Of a stretch of 52,489 bases of DNA, positions 44,242-50,793 are shown in pieces. Under the pieces are notes generated by a model. That model was not told the origin of the DNA and did no database searches. It saw nothing but the letters and a program-made list of their open reading frames with translations. The stretch is from Acidimicrobiales bacterium (GTDB lineage: Bacteria; Actinomycetota; Acidimicrobiia; Acidimicrobiales; SHLQ01), in contig JAHDEJ010000017.1 of NCBI GenBank assembly GCA_020628865.1, positions 65,534-118,022 on the forward strand. The letters are read 5' to 3'. How positions within the stretch are numbered: position 1 is the first letter of the stretch; each line of letters starts with the position of its first letter. The position numbers and the translations under genes are program-made.

Positions 44242-44790
44242 GTGCGGCTCGAACACTGGGGTTCGACCGCCGCCGAACGGGAAAGCGTGGTGCCGGGCGA
44301 TGAGCTGATCGTCGACCCGCAGATGAACGCCACGCGCTGCATCAGCGTGGCCGACCCTCCAGAGGTCGTCTTCGGATGGCTGGCGCAGATGGGGACCGGC
44401 CGCGCCGGCTGGTACAGCTATGACCTCATCGACAATTTCGGACGACCCTCTGCCACCAAGCTGTGTCCGGAGTGGGCCGTGGAACGCGCGGGCGACGAGA
44501 TCCCCGCCGGGCCGTTGTCGTTCGAGGCGTCGGTGGTCGATCGGCCGAGCCGCTTCGTGATGAGCGTCCTCGACCGTCGCCTGCTCGGCCACACGATCGA
44601 CTTCACGCTCGGCTACCGGCTCGACGCATGCCCGACGGGCACCCGGATCGTCACCCGGGCCCGGGCCCGGATCGACGGTCTGTTCGGCATCCCGGCGTCG
44701 CTGGCGCTGCGGGTCGGCGATGCGGTGATGGTGCGTCGGCAGCTCATCGGGCTTGCGCGTCGCTGCGGTGGTGAGGCCACGTCTGCTTGA
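44242..44790 (+). CDS. SRPBCC (polyketide cyclase/START-like) family protein
   Basis: A 182-residue lipid- or ligand-binding fold protein. The typical block ISVADPPEVVFGWLAQMG, then GRAGWYSYDLIDNFGRPSA (about residues 34-70), is well conserved in actinobacterial members of the family. A later strand pattern (SRFVMSVLDRRLLGHTIDFT, TRIVTRARARIDG) completes the fold. The GTG start at 44242 lies 5 bp after the ATPase stop, so the two are likely cotranscribed. Its ligand is unknown. Confidence 0.85.
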   Translation: MRLEHWGSTAAERESVVPGDELIVDPQMNATRCISVADPPEVVFGWLAQMGTGRAGWYSYDLIDNFGRPSATKLCPEWAVERAGDEIPAGPLSFEASVVDRPSRFVMSVLDRRLLGHTIDFTLGYRLDACPTGTRIVTRARARIDGLFGIPASLALRVGDAVMVRRQLIGLARRCGGEATSA

Positions 44791-44850
44791 CTCGAAGGAG
44801 GTGGCGGCCGACGGGAACCCTGACGAGCCGACGAGCGGAAGGCGTGAACG

Positions 44851-46224
44851 ATGGAGCGATTCCCGAGGATCCGGATCCCCCGATGGGTGGTGTTCCTCAC
44901 CGCGATGGCCATTGCGCTGGTGTCGATGGGAGGTTCCGCGTCGGCGTGCGGCGGCTTCTTCTGTCTGAACGACCCGGTCGATCAGACGGGTGAACGGATC
45001 GTTTTCACCGTCAACGACGACGGCACGATCACCACACTGATCGAGATCCTCTACCAGGGCGCGGCCGAGGACTTCTCGTGGATCCTGCCGATCCCCGAAG
45101 CGATCGCCGCGGATGATCTGCAGGTCCCCGAGGACGGCCAGGACGTCTTCGACGAGCTGCACGGTCAGACCGACGTGCAGATCATCGCCCCGCCGATGCC
45201 GGACTGCGCGGAGGACATCATGATGCAGATGGCGTCCGCCGAGTCGGCCATGGAGGACGATTCGGGTGTCGACATCTTCGCCTCGGGCGAGGTGGGTCCG
45301 TTCGGATTCGATGTGGTGGGCAGCGAAGATCCGAATGCGCTCATCGACTGGCTGCGCGACAGCAATTACCAGGTGACCGAACCGATGGTCCCGCTGATCG
45401 ATCACTACGTCGACCAACAGATGGCGTTCGTCGCCATGCGTCTGCTCGATGGGGAAACGGCGGAGTCGATCACGCCCATCGAGATCACCTACGGGGGAAC
45501 CGAGCCGATGATTCCCCTCGTCCTGACTGCGGTGGCCGCGCAGCCGAACATGCCGGTCTGGGTCTGGATCTTCGGCGACGAGCGGGCGATCTCCAGCAAC
45601 TACGCCGACCTCGAAGTGGCAACCGAGGAGCTGACGTTCAACGCGTTCGGGGGCAACGACTACACGTTCCTCGTGCAACAACGTGCGAATGCCCTGGATG
45701 GTCAGGCCTTCATCACCGAGTTCGCCGGGCCATCGAGCACCTTCGACTGGGAACACCCGTGGCTGGTCGCACAGGCGGCCGAACAGCCGTACCTGACCCG
45801 GCTGAACACCTACATCGATCCGGAGGAGATGACCGTCGACCCGGTCTTCACGTTCGACGGCTCGCTCCCCGACGTGAGCAACGTCCGCGATGCCTCCGAC
45901 CTGCAGGGTCTGTACGGGTGCGAGCGTGACGGCGAAGGCGGCGGCATCCTCGATGCCATCTTCGGCGGACCCGCGAGCGACGCGATCGATCCGCGCGACG
46001 GTGGCGCAACCGTCGTTGCGTTCACCCCGAACGTGGAACCCGCCCAAGCGGAGAACGCGCAAGTCGAGGAAGCGCAGGGCGACGACACGGTTCCGATCGG
46101 AGAGGAAGAGCCGGCCGACGCAGACGAAGAAGGCGCTTCCGGCTGGATCGTCTGGCTCGGCGTCGCCGTGGCGTTCTTCGGCGCCGCGATTGCCTTCACA
46201 CAGCTTCGGTCACGCAAGGACTGA
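44851..46224 (+). CDS. DUF2330 surface protein
   Basis: A 457-residue exported, membrane-anchored protein. A signal sequence (about 12-32) ends before the hallmark ACGGFFC of DUF2330. The ectodomain contains GERIVFTVNDDGTITTLIEI, EDFSWILPIP and long stretches typical of the family. Near the C-terminus an acidic Pro/Glu linker (about 395-425) precedes a transmembrane helix (IVWLGVAVAFFGAAIAFTQL) and a basic tail. Function is unknown. GGAAGG stands about 8 nt before the ATG. A carbonic anhydrase gene follows after 17 bp. Confidence 0.9.
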   Translation: MERFPRIRIPRWVVFLTAMAIALVSMGGSASACGGFFCLNDPVDQTGERIVFTVNDDGTITTLIEILYQGAAEDFSWILPIPEAIAADDLQVPEDGQDVFDELHGQTDVQIIAPPMPDCAEDIMMQMASAESAMEDDSGVDIFASGEVGPFGFDVVGSEDPNALIDWLRDSNYQVTEPMVPLIDHYVDQQMAFVAMRLLDGETAESITPIEITYGGTEPMIPLVLTAVAAQPNMPVWVWIFGDERAISSNYADLEVATEELTFNAFGGNDYTFLVQQRANALDGQAFITEFAGPSSTFDWEHPWLVAQAAEQPYLTRLNTYIDPEEMTVDPVFTFDGSLPDVSNVRDASDLQGLYGCERDGEGGGILDAIFGGPASDAIDPRDGGATVVAFTPNVEPAQAENAQVEEAQGDDTVPIGEEEPADADEEGASGWIVWLGVAVAFFGAAIAFTQLRSRKD

Positions 46225-46241
46225 GTGCTAAAAGTGCAGTC

Positions 46242-46892
46242 ATGACCACGAGTGCGAATGCCGCGGGTTCCGATGCCGTCCTGACGCAGGAGCAGCAAGC
46301 CGCGCTGCTCCCGGGTGAGGTGATCGAACGACTCCGGGCGGGCAACGAACGCTACGTCGCCGGTTCCCTCACGTCGCGGAATCATCTGGCCCAACTCCCG
46401 GCCGCCGTGTCCGGTCAGTACCCGATGGCCGCCGTCGTCTCATGCGTCGATTCCCGGGTCCCGGTCGAGTCCATTTTCGATTGCGGAATCGGTGACCTGT
46501 TCGTCGCCCGAGTGGCCGGCAACTTCGTCAACGTCGACATCCTGGGCTCACTCGAGTTCGCCTGTCACGTGTCCGGTTCGAAGGTCATCGTCGTGCTCGG
46601 TCACGAGTCGTGCGGCGCTGTGAAGAGCGCCATCGACGGGGTCGAACTCGGCAACATCACCGAGATGCTCTCCAAGATCACCCGAGCGGTGGACGCGGCC
46701 GAGACGACCGGGGAGCGCGCCAGCGGCAACGCAGACTTCGTCGCCGCGGTCACCGAAGCGAACGTCCGAAACACGATCGAGCGCATCCGGACGGAGTCGC
46801 CGATCCTGGCGGAGATGGAATCCGACGGGCAGATCCAGATCGTGGGCGCCGTCTACGAACTGCGCACCGGCAACGTCGCCTTCATCGACTAG
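46242..46892 (+). CDS. Beta-class carbonic anhydrase
   Basis: A 216-residue zinc enzyme that interconverts CO2 and bicarbonate. Zinc ligands and the catalytic dyad are visible in SCVDSRVP (Cys, Asp, Arg; about residues 67-72) and GHESCGAVKSAI (His and Cys; about 123-126). GDLFVARVAGNFVN is the conserved core between them. Length and motifs match bacterial cytoplasmic beta enzymes. It may supply bicarbonate to carboxylases; the link to DUF2330 next door looks positional only. It ends 7 bp before the convergent RidA gene. Confidence 0.96.
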   Translation: MTTSANAAGSDAVLTQEQQAALLPGEVIERLRAGNERYVAGSLTSRNHLAQLPAAVSGQYPMAAVVSCVDSRVPVESIFDCGIGDLFVARVAGNFVNVDILGSLEFACHVSGSKVIVVLGHESCGAVKSAIDGVELGNITEMLSKITRAVDAAETTGERASGNADFVAAVTEANVRNTIERIRTESPILAEMESDGQIQIVGAVYELRTGNVAFID

Positions 46893-46899
46893 AGGTCGG

Positions 46900-47244
46900 T
46901 CAGTCGACGACGGCGATCGCTTCGATCTCGACGAGGCCACCGAGCGGGAGAGCGTCGACCGCGAATGCAGCGCGAGCTGGTCGGTGGTCGCCGAGCGACT
47001 CGGTGTACGCCGTGTTCATGGCGGCGTAGTCGTCGATGCTGTCGAGCAGCACGGTCGTCTTGACGATGTTCGACAGGCTGGCGCCTTCCGCTTCGAGCAA
47101 CGCGCCGAGGTTGGCGACGGCCTGACGGGTCTGCGCGTCGATGCCGTCGACGAGTTCACCGTCGGAGAGGCCGAGCTGGCCGGACACATAGAGCGTGTTT
47201 CCGGCGCGGACGAGTGGGGTGTACGGGCCAACTGGAGTCGTCAT
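46900..47244 (-). CDS. RidA/YjgF family deaminase
   Basis: A 114-residue protein of the Rid family, which hydrolyses reactive imines and enamines formed by PLP enzymes. Family marks are GPYTPLVRAGNTLYVSGQLG at the start, QTRQAVANLGALLEAEGASL, and the C-terminal RPARAAFAVDALPLGG with the conserved Arg, then VEIEAIAVVD with the conserved Glu. The ATG at 47244 follows TAGTGT by 7 nt, implying a leaderless message. Its promoter lies back to back with that of a small membrane gene. Confidence 0.94.
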   Translation of the reverse strand: MTTPVGPYTPLVRAGNTLYVSGQLGLSDGELVDGIDAQTRQAVANLGALLEAEGASLSNIVKTTVLLDSIDDYAAMNTAYTESLGDHRPARAAFAVDALPLGGLVEIEAIAVVD

Positions 47245-47251
47245 GTGCCGC

Positions 47252-47257
47252 ACACTA
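47252..47257 (-). promoter_or_regulatory. -10 box for the ridA-like gene (leaderless)
   Basis: Minus-strand TAGTGT, 7 nt before the ATG at 47244. It is only 5 bp from the divergent -10 box at 47263, so the two polymerases would compete. Confidence 0.5.
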
Positions 47258-47262
47258 GCGAG

Positions 47263-47268
47263 TACGCT
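47263..47268 (+). promoter_or_regulatory. -10 box for the 57-residue membrane protein gene (leaderless)
   Basis: TACGCT, 6 nt, then ATG at 47275; no ribosome site is present. Confidence 0.5.
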
Positions 47269-47274
47269 CCGATC

Positions 47275-47448
47275 ATGGTTGGAGGAATCATCATCGTCGT
47301 TCTGCTGCTCGCCGTGTTCCCGGTGTCGGTCATGATGAGCATGACTGCCGTTGCGGCGCTGCTGGGCACGACCACGAAGAACGCCGTGGACAACGACCAC
47401 GAAGACACCGAACTCCTCACGCTGTCCGAGACCAACTTCTACAGCTAG
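47275..47448 (+). CDS. 57-residue single-pass membrane protein
   Basis: A short protein with one or two hydrophobic stretches (GGIIIVVLLLAVFPVSVMM, then TAVAALLG) and an acidic, polar tail (DNDHEDTELLTLSETNFYS) that would be on one side of the membrane. I do not recognise it. A TANNNT box 6 nt upstream and a stop 13 bp before the next convergent gene support a real gene. Its position opposite a GlnR-like regulator and glnA could mean a regulatory role, but there is no direct evidence. Confidence 0.6.
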   Translation: MVGGIIIVVLLLAVFPVSVMMSMTAVAALLGTTTKNAVDNDHEDTELLTLSETNFYS

Positions 47449-47461
47449 GCCTGAGCCGGAC

Positions 47462-48139
47462 TCACGTCCAACGAGCCTGCCCGAAGCGGTAGCCGACCGA
47501 ACGAACGGTCGAGATCAGGTTGGCGTGTTCCTCGCCCATCTTCGCCCGGAGGCGACGAATGTGGACGTCGACGGTGCGGGCGCCGCCGTAGTAGTCGTAG
47601 CCCCACACTTCCGAGAGCAGCACTTCGCGGCTGAACACCTTGCCGGGCTGGCTGGCCAGGTACCGCAACAACTCGTACTCCATGTACGTGAGGTCCAGCG
47701 CCTTGCCGTCGATCATGGCCTGGTAGGTCTCGACGTTCAGGCTGAGCGGGCCGTACGTGATGATCGCGTCGGTCTCGCTTCCTTCGTTTCGGCTCAGCAT
47801 GAGGTCGAGCCGGGCCTCGAGCTCTGCGGGGTGGAACGGCGTGAGGCAGAACTCGTCGAACAGGTCGGTGTGGTCGCCCAACTCGGGGAGTGCCTCGGCG
47901 GAGACGAGGAGCAGGATCTTGGTCTCGGCTTCTTCGCGGCCGCGCAGCGTGCGAGCCAGACCGAAGGCGATCTCGGGGGTGTCGTCGTTGACCGTGATGA
48001 CGGCACCATCCCAACCCTTGACCGGTTCGAATTCGCCCGCGGCGGCGACGTCATCGATGGCCTTCCAGGAGAAGTTGCCGATGTCGAGGACCTTCGCCAG
48101 GTTGGCGGAGGCATCGGAGTAGACGAGAACGGTTGTCAT
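47462..48139 (-). CDS. OmpR-type orphan response regulator, GlnR-like, with atypical receiver
   Basis: A 225-residue DNA-binding regulator. The C-terminal winged helix (about 125-220) is canonical: LDLTYMEYELLRYLASQPG, FSREVLLSEVWGYDYYGGAR and TVDVHIRRLRAKMGEEHANL. The receiver lacks the normal phosphorylation centre: the N-terminal acidic pair is absent (VLVYSDASA), the acceptor strand reads WDGAVITVNDD with no aligned Asp, and the conserved Lys is gone (CLTPFHPAE). GlnR of actinobacteria is likewise an orphan OmpR-type regulator with a non-standard receiver. It starts 16 bp after the glnA stop on the same strand. Candidate GlnR sites lie upstream of glnA. No sensor kinase is nearby. Confidence 0.85.
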   Translation of the reverse strand: MTTVLVYSDASANLAKVLDIGNFSWKAIDDVAAAGEFEPVKGWDGAVITVNDDTPEIAFGLARTLRGREEAETKILLLVSAEALPELGDHTDLFDEFCLTPFHPAELEARLDLMLSRNEGSETDAIITYGPLSLNVETYQAMIDGKALDLTYMEYELLRYLASQPGKVFSREVLLSEVWGYDYYGGARTVDVHIRRLRAKMGEEHANLISTVRSVGYRFGQARWT

Positions 48140-48155
48140 CAGGATCAGCTGCCGG

Positions 48156-49490
48156 TCACCACTGGGTCAGGTATCGGTCGAGTTCGAACTGCGTGACGTG
48201 ACGGGAGTAGCGCTCCCATTCGGCTCGGCGGTTCCGTAGGAACCATTCGAAGATGTGATCGCCGAGTGCATCCTTCAGCAGCTCGGAGTTCTCCATCTCC
48301 TGCAGCGCCTCGTCGAGGCTGCGTGGGAGTGTTGCGACGCCGGCCTCGGCGGCCGCTTTGCGGTCGAAGAGGTTGACGGTGGTTTCCGGCTGGAGTTCGT
48401 AGCCCTCGGTGATGCCCTTCATGCCGGCGGCCAGGATCACGGCGTATGCCAGGTAGGGGTTGCAGGCCGGGTCGATCGCCCGGTACTCGATGCGGGTGGC
48501 GTTCGGCTTGTTCGGTTTGATGACCGGCACTCGCACCAGGGTCGACTGGTTGTTGCGTGCCCACGACACCCAGCGGGGTGCTTCGAGTCCGTCGTTCAGC
48601 CGCTTGTACGAATTGATGAGCTGGTTGGTGACGGCCGTGATCTCTCGCGCGTGACGCAGTGTGCCGGCGATGAATTGGCGTCCGACCTCGGACAGACCGT
48701 ATTCGCTGTCCGGATCGTGGAAGGCGTTCTCTTCACCCCGCCACAACGACATGTGGGTGTGCATGCCGGAGCCCTGCACACCGTCGAGCGGCTTCGGCAT
48801 GAACGTGGCGTGGACGCCGCGCTCCATGGCGATCTTCTTCACGACGAGCCGGAACGTCATGATCGAGTCCGCCATGGCGAGCGCCTCGGTGTACTGCAGG
48901 TCAATTTCCTGCTGGCCCGGTGCGTCCTCGTGGAAGCTGTACTCGACCGGAATCGAGAGCGCTTCGAGCATGTGTTGTGTGGTCTTGCGGATGTCGCTCG
49001 ACACGTCGGTGGTGGTGAGGTCGAAGTACGAGGCGTTGTCCACCGGTTCCAGCGGCGTCGTCGTGTCGTTGTCCTTCAGGTAGAAGAACTCGATCTCGGG
49101 GGCGACGAAGAACGTGAAGCCGGCGTCGAGCGCCGTGTTGATGTTGCGGCGCAGCACCTGGCGGGGATCGCCGGCGAACGGACTGCCGTCGAGACGCTCG
49201 ATGTCGCAGAACATGAGGCTGGACGGCTCGTCGTCGCGAGCCCACGGGAGCAACTCGAACGTGCGGGCGTCGGGGCGGGCGAGCACGTCGCTCTCCTGCA
49301 CGCGGCTGAAGCCATCGATCGACGATCCGTCGAACTGCAGGCCCTCCTCGAACACCTTCTCGAGCTCGGCCGGGGGGATCGCAACGGACTTGTGCTGCCC
49401 GAGCACATCGGTGAACCAGAGGCGGACTAGCCGGACCCCGCGTTCCTCCACCGTCCTGAGGACGTAGTTCTCCTGGGGTTCCATGGCCAT
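48156..49490 (-). CDS. glnA: Glutamine synthetase type I (GlnA2-like)
   Basis: A 444-residue ATP-dependent enzyme making glutamine from glutamate and ammonium. Motifs include VRLVRLWFTDVLGQHKSVAI (start), FDGSSIDGF (about residues 54-62), the metal-binding APEIEFF and APGQQEIDL, MHTHMSL (ATP region) and RIEYRAIDPACNPYLAYAV (glutamate binding). It lacks the 25-residue insertion and adenylylation segment of the GlnA1/GSI-beta class and aligns best in memory with M. tuberculosis GlnA2, so it is probably not controlled by adenylylation. Three in-frame ATGs (49502, 49490, 49484) are possible; I take 49490. It shares an upstream region with divergent glnII and probably an operon with the orphan regulator downstream. 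Confidence 0.96.
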   Translation of the reverse strand: MAMEPQENYVLRTVEERGVRLVRLWFTDVLGQHKSVAIPPAELEKVFEEGLQFDGSSIDGFSRVQESDVLARPDARTFELLPWARDDEPSSLMFCDIERLDGSPFAGDPRQVLRRNINTALDAGFTFFVAPEIEFFYLKDNDTTTPLEPVDNASYFDLTTTDVSSDIRKTTQHMLEALSIPVEYSFHEDAPGQQEIDLQYTEALAMADSIMTFRLVVKKIAMERGVHATFMPKPLDGVQGSGMHTHMSLWRGEENAFHDPDSEYGLSEVGRQFIAGTLRHAREITAVTNQLINSYKRLNDGLEAPRWVSWARNNQSTLVRVPVIKPNKPNATRIEYRAIDPACNPYLAYAVILAAGMKGITEGYELQPETTVNLFDRKAAAEAGVATLPRSLDEALQEMENSELLKDALGDHIFEWFLRNRRAEWERYSRHVTQFELDRYLTQW

Positions 49491-49537
49491 CAATGGTCGC
49501 ATCGACGCGCCCGGAGAGCCACCTGAGCGGCCATCTC

Positions 49538-49556
49538 ATTCACACTGCGTTAACAC
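49538..49556. promoter_or_regulatory. Candidate GlnR site, copy 1 of a 19-bp direct repeat
   Basis: ATTCACACTGCGTTAACAC. It contains TTCAC-N6-TTAAC, which fits the core of the actinobacterial GlnR box (gTnAC-N6-GaAAC) at most of its fixed positions. It lies between glnA and glnII. Confidence 0.7.
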
Positions 49557-49564
49557 GGGGCGCG

Positions 49565-49583
49565 ATTCACACTGCGTTAACAC
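49565..49583. promoter_or_regulatory. Candidate GlnR site, copy 2 of a 19-bp direct repeat
   Basis: Identical in all 19 bases to copy 1, with a 27-bp step between copies. It ends 9 bp before the likely -35 of glnII, an activator-type position. Confidence 0.7.
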
Positions 49584-49592
49584 AACGGGCTG

Positions 49593-49620
49593 TTCAATCC
49601 AGATACCGCGCGGCTACGTT
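49593..49620 (+). promoter_or_regulatory. Possible glnII promoter
   Basis: TTCAAT (49593-49598), 16 bp, TACGTT (49615-49620). The -35 is poor, as expected for an activated promoter; the direct repeats lie just upstream. Confidence 0.45.
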
Positions 49621-49657
49621 CGGAAATTGACTCATCAGCGAGGACGTGATTGGAAAC

Positions 49658-50674
49658 ATGAAGAGTAAGTTGGAATACATCTGGCTCGATGGCAACGAGC
49701 CGACCCAGACCCTCCGTGGCAAGACCATGGTCCGCAGCGACTTCGGTGGCACGCTCGAAGAGTGCCCGATGTGGTCGTTCGACGGCAGCTCGACCAATCA
49801 GGCCGACGGCAGCGATTCCGACTGCCTGCTGAAGCCGGTCGCGATCATCCCCGACCCGGACCGCAAGAACGCCTACCTCGTGATGACCGAGGTGCTCAAC
49901 GCCGACGGCACCCCGCACGTGACCAACGGCCGCGCCACCATCGACGAGGCCGATGACGACGACGACTTCTGGTTCGGTTTCGAGCAGGAGTACTTCCTGT
50001 GGGATCCGGTCACCGATCGTCCCCCGGGCTTCCCGGCCAACGGGTACCCCGAGCCGCAGGGCCCCTACTACTGCTCCGTCGGCGCCAAGAACGCTCACGG
50101 TCGTGACGTTGTCGAAGAGCACCTCGACCTCTGCCTCGAGGCCGGCCTCAACGTCGAAGGCATCAACGGCGAGGTCGCCGCTGGTCAGTGGGAATTCCAG
50201 ATCTTCGCCAAGGGCGCCAAGCGCGCCGGCGACGAGATCTGGCTCGGCCGCTACCTGCTCGAGCGCACCGCCGAGAAGTACGGCTACGCCATCGACTACC
50301 ACCCCAAGCCCCTGGGCGACACCGACTGGAACGGTTCCGGCATGCACGCCAACTTCTCGAACGGCGTCATGCGTGAGGCCGGCGACGAAGCGGTCTTCAC
50401 CAAGGTGTGCGAGGAGTTCGGCAAGAACATCGAACGGCACATGAGCGTGTACGGCGCCTACAACGACCAGCGCCTGACCGGTCTCCACGAGACCCAGTCG
50501 ATCGACCAGTTCAGCTACGGCGTGTCCGATCGCGGCGCATCGATCCGCATCCCGATCGGCACGGTCGAGGACGGCTGGAAGGGTCGCCTCGAGGACCGTC
50601 GTACGGCCTCGAACGCCGACCCGTACAAGGTTGCCGCCGCCATCGTGAAGACCACGAAGGAGTCCGGCGTCTGA
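49658..50674 (+). CDS. glnII: Glutamine synthetase type II
   Basis: A 338-residue, eukaryotic-type (GSII) glutamine synthetase, shorter than GSI. Typical segments are KLEYIWLDGNEPTQTLRGKT (start), WSFDGSSTNQADGSDSDC, WFGFEQEYFLWD (metal site), YYCSVGAKNAHGRDVVEEH, INGEVAAGQWEFQIF and NGSGMHANFSN (ATP region). GSII is found in Streptomyces, Frankia, rhizobia and related soil bacteria, usually induced under nitrogen limitation. The ATG at 49658 matches the family N-terminus better than the GTG at 49646. It is divergent from glnA, with the candidate GlnR sites between, and is closed by a strong terminator. Confidence 0.96.
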   Translation: MKSKLEYIWLDGNEPTQTLRGKTMVRSDFGGTLEECPMWSFDGSSTNQADGSDSDCLLKPVAIIPDPDRKNAYLVMTEVLNADGTPHVTNGRATIDEADDDDDFWFGFEQEYFLWDPVTDRPPGFPANGYPEPQGPYYCSVGAKNAHGRDVVEEHLDLCLEAGLNVEGINGEVAAGQWEFQIFAKGAKRAGDEIWLGRYLLERTAEKYGYAIDYHPKPLGDTDWNGSGMHANFSNGVMREAGDEAVFTKVCEEFGKNIERHMSVYGAYNDQRLTGLHETQSIDQFSYGVSDRGASIRIPIGTVEDGWKGRLEDRRTASNADPYKVAAAIVKTTKESGV

Positions 50675-50702
50675 CGCTCAGCGCCAGATCCTGAAATCTC
50701 AA

Positions 50703-50730
50703 CGTGCCCTCGGCCTCGGCCGGGGGCACG
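50703..50730 (+). terminator. Rho-independent terminator after glnII
   Basis: A 12-bp stem (50703-50714 with 50719-50730, including one G-T pair) with a 4-nt loop, starting 28 nt after the stop and followed by CTTCGTTTTC. This is the best intrinsic terminator in the window. Confidence 0.88.
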
Positions 50731-50781
50731 CTTCGTTTTCGTTCGTTGGTCCCCATTGGCGATGCGAAGTTCGGCCGCCGG

Positions 50782-50787
50782 TAGAAT
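50782..50787 (+). promoter_or_regulatory. -10 box for nadE (leaderless)
   Basis: TAGAAT, 6 nt (TCGGGG), then GTG at 50794. It is the closest match to TATAAT among the leaderless boxes here. Confidence 0.6.
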
Positions 50788-50793
50788 TCGGGG

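Noticed and set aside
49538-49583. CRISPR-like repeat pair
   Set aside because: Only two copies, an 8-bp gap between them, no cas genes, and a clear regulatory setting.
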